From contig JABDFI010000003.1 in assembly GCA_013286595.1 (NCBI GenBank), forward strand, positions 1 through 64,000: a stretch of 64,000 nucleotides of DNA, written 5' to 3'. Below are positions 10,118 through 20,332 of the stretch, one piece after another (position 1 is the stretch's first letter; each line of letters opens with the position of its first letter). The position numbers and the translations under genes were made by a program. A model generated the notes under the pieces. That model did no database searches, had not been told where the DNA came from, and worked only from the letters and a program-made list of their open reading frames with translations. The stretch comes from Chlamydiota bacterium. Lineage in GTDB: Bacteria; Chlamydiota; Chlamydiia; Chlamydiales; Rhabdochlamydiaceae.

Positions 10118-11410
10118 ATGGTCATTCCAAGGCGATTATATTTAAATGCGTTTTCGCACATATTTTCAATTAACATTCTCCTTACCACTTCCTTTTCTTT
10201 CCCCATAAGCGCACTGAATACATGGGTGAATTGTAAAGGAAATCAGACCTGCTCTCCTGAGGTTTATTTGGAACCATCTACTGTGGAAGAACTTTGTGAT
10301 AGTATTCAACAAAATGCGATTGAAGGTCGCAAAGTGCGCGCAATTGGTAATGGTCATTCTGTTAATGACATCGGATGTTCCGAAGGCTGCTTATTAAACC
10401 TAAAGCATTTAAATCATATTCTCTCTATCAACACAGAAGAAAAAACCGTTCGAGTAGAAGCGGGTATACTTATTGGAGATTTAAACGAACTTTTGGCCGT
10501 TCACAGCTTGTCCCTTCCCAATCAAGCTGCAATTGCTGAATTAACCTTGGGTGGAGCAATAACGACTGCGGTTCACGGTTCTGGGCATACGGGGAGTCTT
10601 TCTAGTTTCATCAAGGAATTTGAATTGATCACAGCAGACGGAGTTCTTCATAAATTTTCTCTAGATTCAGATCCTGAAGTTTTTTCTGCTTTATGTGTAG
10701 GCTTGGGTTCTTTAGGAATTATTTATGCGGTGACTGTACAATGTGAATCTTTATTCTATGTAAATGCTACAACAAGAACTACAGATATTGAAACCATTGT
10801 CAAATCCTACACAAATATTCATGCGGCTAATGACTTTTGTCATTTTTTGTGGAATGTTGAAACTGGAAGGGTAGTAATTAAGGAATGGAACAGATGTTCA
10901 GAGGATGATCTTTCAAAGAATACAGGTAATGAACACATCCCTTGCTATCAAGCTTTGGCTTGGGATGTAGTAGACAAAAAAAATAAAGATCTTTTTTCTG
11001 AAATTGCCATTCCTGTTAATGAGGTCCCATATGCTATTCAAGCCATTCATGAGTTAGTCCTAACGCGCAAAATCTCTGAAGTGAAGGTTTATGATATTTA
11101 CATTCGATTTGTCGAATCAGAGCCACACGCTTTATTGAGTCCGTCTTCACAAGAGCCAGTTGCATATTTCACATTTTCTCTCTCCGAAGGCAACAAATTC
11201 ATGAATCTATATAAAGAATTTGAAGAGATCATGGACAAATATAAAGGGCGTCCTCATTGGGGGAAAATCAATTTTTTGGATGTCCAGAAAGTATCTGATC
11301 TATATGGGAAAAACGTTGAAACTTTTCTTCGAGTAAAACATCGGTTAGATCCCCAAGAAATTTTCTCGAATGAGTTTACCGATCGCCTCTTCACATTGAA
11401 ACATGATTGA
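10118..11410 (+). CDS. FAD-linked oxidase, gulonolactone/arabinonolactone-oxidase-like, N-terminal signal/TM segment
   Basis: FAD-binding PCMH pattern (VRAIGNGHSVNDIG…LGGAITTAVHGSGHTG) and C-terminal ALO-like RPHWGKINFLD…RVKHRLDPQEIFSNEF. Confidence 0.8.
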   Translation: MVIPRRLYLNAFSHIFSINILLTTSFSFPISALNTWVNCKGNQTCSPEVYLEPSTVEELCDSIQQNAIEGRKVRAIGNGHSVNDIGCSEGCLLNLKHLNHILSINTEEKTVRVEAGILIGDLNELLAVHSLSLPNQAAIAELTLGGAITTAVHGSGHTGSLSSFIKEFELITADGVLHKFSLDSDPEVFSALCVGLGSLGIIYAVTVQCESLFYVNATTRTTDIETIVKSYTNIHAANDFCHFLWNVETGRVVIKEWNRCSEDDLSKNTGNEHIPCYQALAWDVVDKKNKDLFSEIAIPVNEVPYAIQAIHELVLTRKISEVKVYDIYIRFVESEPHALLSPSSQEPVAYFTFSLSEGNKFMNLYKEFEEIMDKYKGRPHWGKINFLDVQKVSDLYGKNVETFLRVKHRLDPQEIFSNEFTDRLFTLKHD

Positions 11411-11411
11411 A

Positions 11412-11591
11412 GAGGCAATTGCAAAACTCCACGCCACAGCAAAATCGCCCTTTTGAGCCATTTTGCCACCCCATCTCCGAGCCCTACCCGCTTGGAGTAT
11501 GTGCTCGGGGATGGGGCACGGCCGATTAAGCTGATAGCAAGCTGGCTCAAAACCATCGATTTTTCTGGGTCGGGCAGTTTTGCAATGGCCT
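11412..11591. repeat. Long form of the GAGGCAATTGC repeat (C1, ~180 bp)
   Basis: GAGGCAATTGCAAAACT…AGTTTTGCAATGGCCTC ends; interior highly similar to 47299-47473. Confidence 0.85.
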
Positions 11592-11601
11592 CTGAAGAAT
11601 C

Positions 11602-12012
11602 TCAGCATCCCATGCCTGACATGAGGACGGAAGGAATGAGGGAGTCGGGTTTTAACGTGTAGACTTTGTTCGGGATGATCTCGACCCAATTGGTGTGAAA
11701 ATCGGGCTCCTCACCCTCTTTTGACCAAACTAGGACTCTAAAGTACTCGGCTTTTTGGGGAATGGTCATTTCCATTTTTCCCAACCGGGTTAAAAATTGC
11801 ATTGTGCTTTGATTTAATTTTGCCCCAGAAATGAGAGCCTGATTCCCTTCTTCAACTTCTTTGGCAGAATTGGCCCATTGAATCGCAATTTTCGAGTTCT
11901 GGTTTTTTTGAGGATAGTTGGTGAAATTTTCTAGGATGAGATTGTCACAAAATCCTTCAGCTGTGAGTAGGAATGCAACGATTACAAGTAGAAATTTTGG
12001 TAACTGGTTCAT
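11602..12012 (-). CDS. Hypothetical protein with signal peptide
   Basis: 136 aa; N-terminus MNQLPKFLLVIVAFLLTAEGFC. Confidence 0.6.
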   Translation of the reverse strand: MNQLPKFLLVIVAFLLTAEGFCDNLILENFTNYPQKNQNSKIAIQWANSAKEVEEGNQALISGAKLNQSTMQFLTRLGKMEMTIPQKAEYFRVLVWSKEGEEPDFHTNWVEIIPNKVYTLKPDSLIPSVLMSGMGC

Positions 12013-12024
12013 TTAACTATCCTC

Positions 12025-13227
12025 TTATTCAATGGTGATTCCTTCTTGAGGAGTGCATTCAGCATCTAAATTGATCGGTGGGGCTACGAGGGGGAAAGTT
12101 CCTTCAGTGCAAAGAGTCAACGGTTTTCCTGTTCCTTTAAAAGGCTCCTTTGGAATGTGGACTGTGACGTTTTTAATCACATTGACTGCCTCTGCAATTT
12201 CAAAATCGCCGACCATACTTAGAAATTGATAGCTTTCTTCAGGAGAGAGCCCTTGTGTGCGCACGAGGAAGTCAATTGCATTTCTAGAGGCGAGTTTCAT
12301 CGCCTCAAAAAGATCGACATTCAAACCGACAATCATCCAGTGAGTGGCATTCTCAATGATCGGCCATGTAAAGACGTTAGCTCCTTTTCTTTTTGTTTTG
12401 TCTGAGACTCCCTCTGCTTTGAGATCTTTTCTGACGATAAATTGGAACGTGATCGATTCATAGGAGGTTTCGAGGGCGGTGATATCGATCTCGCCGTTGC
12501 TCTGCATTGCGTGGGAATCTCCTGTCCAAACGAGGCCTCCCTTTTGGAAGACAGGAAGGAAAATAATGGAGCCTGCTTGCAGCTCAGGCTGATCGAGATT
12601 GCCGCCAAACGGTCCTGGCGGAACAGAATTAAACTCTCCTTTGACAGGTTGACACATCGGAGTGGGGATATTTACAGGCCAACTTTCTGGCCAGTCGAGG
12701 GGTGGTGCAACGGCTAAAACGCCGGGAAAAGGTTTCAGGTGTAAGCAAACCCCTTTTGTAAATTCCGTTGTATTGTTTTGCTTGTTATATTTGAAATACT
12801 TAATCCGCGGCTTAGTGAACTCAGATAAAATTCCTTGGGTAGGACTTAAGAAATTGTATCCCCAATCATTCAGCTTAATGTCGAGAATTCTGATTTCTAA
12901 TACATCTCCCGGTTCAGCTTCTTCTATGTACACAGGGCCCGTTAGCGAGTGCATCCCTCGTCTTTTTTGAATGTTGTTGGCAATGTAGAATTTGGCTACA
13001 TCTGCAGGAGTTGTTTTATTGTAGACCATCTCATGAAGGCAACTATTCCAAGTTTCCATTGAGACACTATCGCCGGATTTGATTGTCACAACCGGTTTTT
13101 GATTAAGAGTAAAGAGTCCAAGCGTTACCGTTTCCTTAGTAGCCGGAACCGTATATGTTTTCCCCATGAGTGAGGAAAGGGGAAGTATCATTGCTGAAAT
13201 CAAAAAGAGAAGATGCCCGTTTTTCAC
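12025..13227 (-). CDS. Acetamidase/formamidase family protein, exported
   Basis: PGDVLEIRILDI, PPGPFGGNLDQPELQAGSIIFLPV, GLVWTGDSHAMQSNGEI; N-terminal signal peptide. Confidence 0.85.
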   Translation of the reverse strand: MKNGHLLFLISAMILPLSSLMGKTYTVPATKETVTLGLFTLNQKPVVTIKSGDSVSMETWNSCLHEMVYNKTTPADVAKFYIANNIQKRRGMHSLTGPVYIEEAEPGDVLEIRILDIKLNDWGYNFLSPTQGILSEFTKPRIKYFKYNKQNNTTEFTKGVCLHLKPFPGVLAVAPPLDWPESWPVNIPTPMCQPVKGEFNSVPPGPFGGNLDQPELQAGSIIFLPVFQKGGLVWTGDSHAMQSNGEIDITALETSYESITFQFIVRKDLKAEGVSDKTKRKGANVFTWPIIENATHWMIVGLNVDLFEAMKLASRNAIDFLVRTQGLSPEESYQFLSMVGDFEIAEAVNVIKNVTVHIPKEPFKGTGKPLTLCTEGTFPLVAPPINLDAECTPQEGITIE

Positions 13228-13308
13228 TTCAATTCACTCCTTTTCATCAAAATTTAATATGTAATATTTTTTGGAGCTAAATGCAAGCTTGAATAAGACG
13301 AATTAGTT

Positions 13309-14040
13309 TTACTTGTAAATCATTTTAATAGTCATGCCACCATCCGCAATGAAGTTTTGTCCTGTGATGAAGGCTGCTTTATCAGAGATTAGGAAACTAA
13401 CGAGATGGGCTATGTCTTCAGGTTTTCCGACACGACCTACTGGATGAACTTCATGATCTTTCTTGGTGATTTTCATATGATGATTATCAATCCATCCAGG
13501 ACTGATGCAATTAACCCGAATATCAGGTGCTAAGCTGATGGCTAGCTCATGGGTGAGTGCTACAAGACCGCCTTTGGAGGCAGCATAGGGTTCGCAATTG
13601 CCTTCAGATTGCAGAGCGCGAGTCGAAGCTATGTTGATAATGCTTCCTTTGTGCTTGCGTAGGTGTGGGGCTGCGTATTTCGAGGTTAAAAAAGCGCCTG
13701 TTAGGTTAGTCGCAATGTAGTCATTCCAGGTTTTTAGCGTGATTTTTTCAAATACAGCGTGTTCATCAGGAAGAATTCCGGCGTTGTTGACGAGATAGTC
13801 GAGTCTGCCGAAATGGTTGATTCCGCGCTTGATCATCTGTTTGATAGAGGTCTCTTTTTTTACATCAGTTTTGATGATGAGCAATCGATCATGTTCTTTC
13901 AAGTTGAAATTTTTAGATTCGGGGTGCAATTCTGCCACAATGACATGCATATTTTGTGATAGAAGGTGCAGAGCGATCTCAGCGCCTATTCCTTGGCCAC
14001 CGCCTGTAACAATAGCTACTTTTGCGTTTTTATCTTTCAT
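13309..14040 (-). CDS. Short-chain dehydrogenase/reductase
   Basis: TGGGQGIGAEIA, NNAG, YAASKGG, PGWI motifs. Confidence 0.9.
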   Translation of the reverse strand: MKDKNAKVAIVTGGGQGIGAEIALHLLSQNMHVIVAELHPESKNFNLKEHDRLLIIKTDVKKETSIKQMIKRGINHFGRLDYLVNNAGILPDEHAVFEKITLKTWNDYIATNLTGAFLTSKYAAPHLRKHKGSIINIASTRALQSEGNCEPYAASKGGLVALTHELAISLAPDIRVNCISPGWIDNHHMKITKKDHEVHPVGRVGKPEDIAHLVSFLISDKAAFITGQNFIADGGMTIKMIYK

Positions 14041-14177
14041 CCAATTGACGACAAGGAAACCCCGCTATGTAAGGCTGGGAGGAATTGCCGCTCCTCTATT
14101 CTGTTGTTTATAAAATAATGTTTAGACATTATTTCTGCACTAAGAAATGGACCATTAGCCTCAAACTTAAGGTGTGT

Positions 14178-14227
14178 CCAATCTTATGATCGACGAGCGC
14201 CAGCGAGTTAATCACAAGATTGGGCAA
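14178..14227. terminator. Imperfect hairpin downstream of the F-box/LRR gene
   Basis: CCAATCTTATGATC…AATCACAAGATTGG inverted arms just after the stop. Confidence 0.4.
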
Positions 14228-14229
14228 AG

Positions 14230-15294
14230 TCAAGGTTTTCCCTTAAAAGCTTTTACAGCATCCAAGGTAATTCCCGAATAATCTAGTTTAAGTGATGTAA
14301 GTGATGTGAGTTTTGATAGATGAGCAACAAGGCGGGCATCTTCTCTGATGTTGTGGCAGGAGCTTAGATCAAGTGAGCTTAAGAGTGTGAGTTTTGATAG
14401 ATGGACAAGGCCAATACCTGTGATGTTTTCGCAGGCGCTTAGGTTGAGTGATCTTAGAGATGTTAGTTTTGATAGATAGGCAAGGTCAGCATCTGTGATA
14501 TCGGAGCTGCTTAGATCAAGTGAGCTTAAGAGTGTGAGAGTTACTAGATGGTCAAGGCCAACATCTGTGATGTCGCAGCCGCTTAGGTGGAGTGATCTTA
14601 GAGATGTGAGTTTTGATAGATCGTCAAGGTCAGCATCTGTGATGCTTCCAAATCTATACTGATATAGATCAAGTGAGGTTAGAGAGGTGAGTTTTGATAG
14701 AGGGGCAAGGCCATCATCTGTGATGTTTACGATCTGGTTTAGACTAAGTGAGCTTAAGAGTGTGAGTGTTGATAGGTTGGCAATGCCAGCACTTGTGATC
14801 TTTCTACACCTTCTTAGATTAAGTGAGGTTAGAGAGGTGAGTCCTGATAGATGGGCAAGGCCAGCATCTGTGATCTTTCTACAACTATTTAGATCAAGTG
14901 ATCTTAGAGATCTGAGTTTTGATAAATGGGCGAGGCCAGCATCTGTGATGTTATAGCACTCAGATAGATTGATAGAGGTAATGCGAGTACCACTTGCTTT
15001 ATCAAGAATGGTTTTAAGATCGCTATCCGATAAATTGGCCAGTCCAGAAAGATCTAGACAGCCATCGTTGACGAGAGGGAGATTACGCCAATCTCGGCAT
15101 ACATGATGGATGCGAGTTATTTGTAGAGCTGGAAGAAAGCTTAATATGCGTTGGAAAACGTCGCTAGGGATACCCTTTATGCCAGTCGTTATGGGTTTAG
15201 GTGGAGTTTGTGAAGGGGCCAGCATAGGTGCTGCTGCCGCTGATAAAGTTAAAGGATCTAATCTTAAAGAACCTAAGCTGGTTAATGATGACAT
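14230..15294 (-). CDS. F-box and leucine-rich repeat protein
   Basis: F-box IKGIPSDVFQRILSFLPALQITRIHHVCRDWRNL then ~25-aa LRRs (LTSLxSLNLSxCxNITDAGLAHLSK). Confidence 0.9.
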   Translation of the reverse strand: MSSLTSLGSLRLDPLTLSAAAAPMLAPSQTPPKPITTGIKGIPSDVFQRILSFLPALQITRIHHVCRDWRNLPLVNDGCLDLSGLANLSDSDLKTILDKASGTRITSINLSECYNITDAGLAHLSKLRSLRSLDLNSCRKITDAGLAHLSGLTSLTSLNLRRCRKITSAGIANLSTLTLLSSLSLNQIVNITDDGLAPLSKLTSLTSLDLYQYRFGSITDADLDDLSKLTSLRSLHLSGCDITDVGLDHLVTLTLLSSLDLSSSDITDADLAYLSKLTSLRSLNLSACENITGIGLVHLSKLTLLSSLDLSSCHNIREDARLVAHLSKLTSLTSLKLDYSGITLDAVKAFKGKP

Positions 15295-15754
15295 TGTTAA
15301 ACCTCCTAATTTGCAATTAGTATTATTATATTTATTATGTCAATTCATGTGTAGTATTATTTTTATTTGATTTTTATTATTTATTTATTTAAATTAAATA
15401 ATTTTAATTATAAATCTAGAGCGGGAAAATTTATAAATATTCACCAACCTCCTGCGTCGGCAGGTGAAAAAAAAGGGATCTAAAAACCTTTGCCTCAGAA
15501 ATAAGAGGAGGCAGGGTCTTTAACGTAAAAGACTGATCTTTGGCCGCTCACTTGGAATTTTCTCAAAAGAGCCGAAGGAAGCGCTGCTCAAAGAGACTCC
15601 TCTAGATAACTAGCAGGAAATTATTTGATTTTTCTTGTTCTACATTTAGAAATGCAGTTATTTAATTTAAATAAATAGTGAAAAGTTTAATCTTTAAATA
15701 AAATGTAGGTTACATATATAATGCAAACACTCATCACAACCAGGAGATTAAGCA

Positions 15755-17206
15755 ATGTCATTATCGGGCTTAGTTACTTTAACTTTACAAGCCACCGCGC
15801 AGCCAACGTCTGTGCTTGCTCCTCCACAAACTACACCTAAACCCATAACGACTGGCATAAAGGGTATCCCTAGCGACGTTTTCGGACGCATATTAAGCTT
15901 TCTTCCAGCTCTACAAATAACTCGCGTGCATCATGTATGCCGAGATTGGCGTAATCTACCTCTCGTCAACGATGGCTGTCTAGATCTTTCTGGACTGGCC
16001 AATTTATCGGATAGCGATCTTAAAACGATTCTTGATAAAGCAAGTGGGACGCGCATTACCTCTATCAATCTATCTAATTGCAAGAAAATTACAGATGCTG
16101 GCCTTGCCCACCTATCAGGACTTACATCTCTAAGATCACTTAATCTAAGAGATTGCAGAACCATCACAGATGCTGGCCTTGCCCATCTATCAGGACTCAC
16201 CTCTCTAACCTCACTCAATCTAAGAGCCTGCTATGACATCACAAATGCTGGCATTGCCCATCTATCAAAACTCACACTCTTAAGTTCACTTAATCTAAGC
16301 TACTGCAGAAACATCACAAATGCTGGCATTGCCCATCTATCAAAACTCACACTCTTAAGTTCACTTGATCTAAGCGATTGCAGAAACATCACAGATGATG
16401 GCCTTGCCCATTTATCAGAACTCACCTCTCTAACCTCCCTTAATCTAAGCAACTGCACAAACATCACAGATGCTGATCTTGCCCATTTATCAGAACTCAC
16501 CTCTCTAACCTCCCTTAATCTAAGCAACTGCACAAACATCACAGATGCTGGCCTTGCCGATCTATCAAAACTCATACTCTTAAGCGCACTTGATCTAATG
16601 AGGTGCAAAAACATCACAGATGCTGGCCTTGCCGATCTATCAAAACTCACACTCTTAAGCTCACTTGATCTAAGCGAGTGCAGAAACATCACAGATGCTG
16701 GCCTTGCCCATTTAGCAACTCTCACGTCTCTAACCTCACTCAATCTAAAGGACTGCGAGGACATCACAGATGCTGGCCTTGCCGATCTATCAAAACTCAC
16801 ACTCTTAAGATCACTTAATCTAAATAGGTGCACAAACATCACAGGTGCTGGCCTTGTCCATCTAGCAACTCTCACATCTCTAACCTCACTTAATCTAGGC
16901 AATTGCTCTCGGATCTCAGATGCTGGCCTTGCCCATCTAGCAACTCTCACATCTCTAAGATCACTTGATCTAACCTTGTTATGTAGGATCACAGATGCTG
17001 GCCTTGCCCATCTTTTAGCAACTCTCACATCTCTAACCTCACTTAATCTAAGCAGGTGCTGGAACATCACAGATGCTTGTCTTGCCGATCTATCAAAACT
17101 TAAATCTCTCAGATCACTTGAGCTAAACGGATGCTCTATGATCACAGATGCTGGCCTTGCCCATCATCTATCAACCAGACGTGTAAATATTCTGAAAACC
17201 TATTGA
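15755..17206 (+). CDS. F-box and leucine-rich repeat protein
   Basis: Same F-box N-terminus as 14230-15294; long LRR array with a near-perfect 75-bp unit duplication. Confidence 0.9.
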   Translation: MSLSGLVTLTLQATAQPTSVLAPPQTTPKPITTGIKGIPSDVFGRILSFLPALQITRVHHVCRDWRNLPLVNDGCLDLSGLANLSDSDLKTILDKASGTRITSINLSNCKKITDAGLAHLSGLTSLRSLNLRDCRTITDAGLAHLSGLTSLTSLNLRACYDITNAGIAHLSKLTLLSSLNLSYCRNITNAGIAHLSKLTLLSSLDLSDCRNITDDGLAHLSELTSLTSLNLSNCTNITDADLAHLSELTSLTSLNLSNCTNITDAGLADLSKLILLSALDLMRCKNITDAGLADLSKLTLLSSLDLSECRNITDAGLAHLATLTSLTSLNLKDCEDITDAGLADLSKLTLLRSLNLNRCTNITGAGLVHLATLTSLTSLNLGNCSRISDAGLAHLATLTSLRSLDLTLLCRITDAGLAHLLATLTSLTSLNLSRCWNITDACLADLSKLKSLRSLELNGCSMITDAGLAHHLSTRRVNILKTY

Positions 17207-17233
17207 GGTTTAAAGCCGGAAGTCAATGAAATT

Positions 17234-17281
17234 TGTAACAGTTCAGATACCCCGACGAAGGAGGGTATCTGAACTGTTACA
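17234..17281. terminator. Strong 19-bp stem terminator between convergent genes
   Basis: TGTAACAGTTCAGATACCC / GGGTATCTGAACTGTTACA perfect arms followed by TTTTTTT. Confidence 0.85.
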
Positions 17282-18034
17282 TTTTTTTGCAATTGTCTCT
17301 TTAGCTAATGGGACATAAAAATCTTCATAAACTGCTGAGCTAAAATCTACGATGCGAACTTTGTTTGAGATTTTCAGATTAGTTCCACTCCCGCCATGAG
17401 GCGTTTGGAATGTTGCATGAGTTAAGCAGTCAGCGCCATATCCAGTAAAAATATAGCGCATCATATCATTGGGTGCACTTAACATGAGAGGTCCAAACTG
17501 GACTCTAACTAGAGTATCGATTTCACGAGGTAACCAATAAAAGCGTTTAAAAGTATCTCTTGCTGACTGTAGATCAAAACGATAGGTGTTGTCAGGACAT
17601 AACTTATATCCAGCGATGTCTACATACGGGTGTTTTGTTTCTTTAGAAGCGTACAAGCGAATGATGTCGGTCTCTTCCAGATACAAGGTAAATTGTGCAA
17701 ATGCATCTTTTAAGGCGAGAATGCGATCTCGATCTTTGATATGAAATACAAGATCTGCATCATCATCCCAGGGAATGCATCCTTGATGTCTAATAGCGCC
17801 TAATGCTGTCCCTCCATCAATCCAATAAGGAATATTGTGTTTTGTAAATAGTAGATCAATAACTTCAAGCATGTGATAAATCATTCCAATAATTTGGGGG
17901 TCGGTGCGAGGGAAAATATTGTCAGTTAATTCCTCGCGATGTTTATGCCTAGAATGTTTGGCACAAACTGAGAATGAGTAAAATGTTGTAAGAAGAAGGA
18001 TGAACAATTTCATGGTAATTAAGCCTGGTTTCAA
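17243..18034 (-). CDS. LicD-family (phosphocholine transferase/fukutin-like) protein with signal peptide
   Basis: YWIDGGTALGAIRHQGCIPWDDDADLVF motif; N-terminus MKLFILLLTTFYSFSVCAK. Confidence 0.8.
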   Translation of the reverse strand: MKPGLITMKLFILLLTTFYSFSVCAKHSRHKHREELTDNIFPRTDPQIIGMIYHMLEVIDLLFTKHNIPYWIDGGTALGAIRHQGCIPWDDDADLVFHIKDRDRILALKDAFAQFTLYLEETDIIRLYASKETKHPYVDIAGYKLCPDNTYRFDLQSARDTFKRFYWLPREIDTLVRVQFGPLMLSAPNDMMRYIFTGYGADCLTHATFQTPHGGSGTNLKISNKVRIVDFSSAVYEDFYVPLAKETIAKKCNSSDTLLRRGI

Positions 18035-18129
18035 AAATTTACATCTTTCGATGCGTGATTACCGTTAAGCCATTTGGGACCATTGCATAATCTCCTATTT
18101 GCAGTGAAATTTTGAAAATCTAATTGTCT

Positions 18130-20094
18130 CTAATGAGAAGCTGAATCTCCACAAATTTGGAAGTTGCCAGAGTGATCCAAATGCATGCTGTAACACGGAT
18201 CGTAGTCTAAATAGTTGCTCCACCGCGCACGCATAATTTCAATTTCAATTGAATGTTGTTTTATTGTACTTGCCGTTTTAAAATGGGAACCTCTAGTAAG
18301 AGATTCATAGTGATATAACTCTACGTGAGGGAGATAGATGTTGTAGTAGCCACGTTCAATTAACTTAAGACAAAAATCGACATCATTGAATGTAATTTGT
18401 AGAGACTCGTCAAATCCATTCACTTCATTAAATACGGTTTTTCTGCACATTAGACAGGCTGCTGTCACTGCAGAGTAGTTATTAATCGTATCCACTTGAT
18501 GGAAATGACGGGGGATATTTTGAGGATCTCCTATGAATGTGTGAGAGGTCAAACCATTTTTAGAGCCCATGACAATCCCAGCATGCTGAATGGTATTATT
18601 AAAATAGAGTAGTTTGACGCCCACTGCTCCGATGCTTGGTCGTTCAGCCTGACCTAACATGTCCTGAAGCCAATCGGAGGAGATTAGCTCCATATCATTA
18701 TTCAGAAAAAGTAAAAATTCACTCGTGACTCTAGAAACAGCTTCATTCATTAATTTTGAATAATTGAAAGGTTGGTTGCTCTCATAATAATGAAAGTTAC
18801 CATGGTTGTTTTTGTAGTTCTCCAGCAAAGAGAAAAGAGATTGTTCTGTGCTGTTGTTACTCACAACAATGACCTCAAAATTTTTATAAGTAGTTTTTGT
18901 GTAGATGGAATCAAGGCATGTTTTCAGCACTTGAGTCTGATCTTTAGTAGGTATGATGATGCTAATTTTATGAGGATGAGGTTTAAATCGGACTGTATAG
19001 CAGTTAGGGGCATGGAGAAGTTGCTCTGCATGTGCATTCAATCCTCTGCGCGTGATAGCTGCCTTCAATGCCTGTAAGCCAGCGTCATTTATTGAAGTTT
19101 TCCTAACTCGTCTGTCAGATCTCTTGTGGTAGATGATTTTGGGTATATGGAAAATGCTAGACGTTAACTCAGTAAGGCGCAAATAGAGATCATAATGAAG
19201 AACGTCTTCATAATCCGCATGAAAACCTCCTATTTGATTGACCAGCTCTCTTTTAATGACAGCAAAGCAGCCAATGTAATTTCTTGATAAAAAACTATCT
19301 GGGCACCAATCGGGTTTATAAAAGGCTTCATTTTCATTCCTAGGCTTTTCATCTGCATAGATGAAGTCACATTTTGAGTGTAGATTAATTTTACGAGCTA
19401 TTTCATAGAGTGCATCGGAAGATAAAATATCGTTGCTACTCAACAAGGCAAGGTATTCGCCAGTAGCTAACGCAACCGCAGCGTTAGAGCTTGCTGCCAT
19501 AGAACAGTTGTTGTTTAAGTAGGCGATTTTGATCCGTAAATCCTTCTTCTGTTGAGTTTCCAGAAATCCTTGTACTTTTGACTGAAGCTTTCCACAAACT
19601 GCGATGCAAAGTTCCCAATTTGTGTAATGTTGCTCAAGAATGGAATGAATGGCTTCTTTAAAATGATGTGAATGGTCCTCTTCAAGTGAAAGAATGATGC
19701 TAATGCAAGGTTTTTGTGAAAAAAAATTCACCTCTTCTTTGATTTTATAAATGGTGTGAGCTTGAGGGTTTTCGATGAAGCTAGTTGCGTTTAAAGTTAT
19801 AATCTTAACGCGTTCAGTTTCAAAGAGTAAATATAAATGCTTAAACGTCAACTTGAGCATCTTTCTAAAATTCCTAAGCATTAATTTCATTAGGAAGCTC
19901 ACTAGGCGATAAGGTGAGCGATTTTGTTGGTGTGAAGTATTAGCATAAAGCTTTAGTCGTTTCCTCAATTTCATGTATAAGACGACCTCTTTAGGTAAGT
20001 CGTCCACTGATGCTTGACTATCTTGCTTTGTCTTGTGCTGATTAAAAAGAGAAAGTAAATCTTTCATGCTCGACACCGTTTTAATGAGTGGCAA
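18130..20094 (-). CDS. Glycosyltransferase, two GT2-type domains
   Basis: Two GT-A modules (CISIILSLEEDHSHHFKEAIHSILEQ…; KISIIIPTKDQTQVLKTCLDSIYTKT…FLNNDMELISSDWLQDML). Confidence 0.9.
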   Translation of the reverse strand: MPLIKTVSSMKDLLSLFNQHKTKQDSQASVDDLPKEVVLYMKLRKRLKLYANTSHQQNRSPYRLVSFLMKLMLRNFRKMLKLTFKHLYLLFETERVKIITLNATSFIENPQAHTIYKIKEEVNFFSQKPCISIILSLEEDHSHHFKEAIHSILEQHYTNWELCIAVCGKLQSKVQGFLETQQKKDLRIKIAYLNNNCSMAASSNAAVALATGEYLALLSSNDILSSDALYEIARKINLHSKCDFIYADEKPRNENEAFYKPDWCPDSFLSRNYIGCFAVIKRELVNQIGGFHADYEDVLHYDLYLRLTELTSSIFHIPKIIYHKRSDRRVRKTSINDAGLQALKAAITRRGLNAHAEQLLHAPNCYTVRFKPHPHKISIIIPTKDQTQVLKTCLDSIYTKTTYKNFEVIVVSNNSTEQSLFSLLENYKNNHGNFHYYESNQPFNYSKLMNEAVSRVTSEFLLFLNNDMELISSDWLQDMLGQAERPSIGAVGVKLLYFNNTIQHAGIVMGSKNGLTSHTFIGDPQNIPRHFHQVDTINNYSAVTAACLMCRKTVFNEVNGFDESLQITFNDVDFCLKLIERGYYNIYLPHVELYHYESLTRGSHFKTASTIKQHSIEIEIMRARWSNYLDYDPCYSMHLDHSGNFQICGDSASH

Positions 20095-20332
20095 ATCTTA
20101 AAATATCATTTGCAAGAAGTCTATTTTTTAATTTCATGTGTATAGACACAAATAAACTCAAAAATTGGTTTTTGGTTGCGTCAGTTTGGTAGCAATTTTT
20201 GGTCTTCACTCGCGCCTTGCTATTCAGCAATGGTCGCTCGCTCCAGACACAAAATTTCGCCGATGGGGAAAAAGGTAAAATATTCTCTCAGCGCACACAA
20301 GCTGGGCATAGACGTTATCCATGTTGATATTT

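Noticed and set aside
15430-15630. Possible small coding or ncRNA signal before the second F-box gene (…GRSLGIFSKEPKEALLKETPLDN*)
   Set aside because: Short open stretch without start, RBS or convincing homology; insufficient evidence to call a feature.
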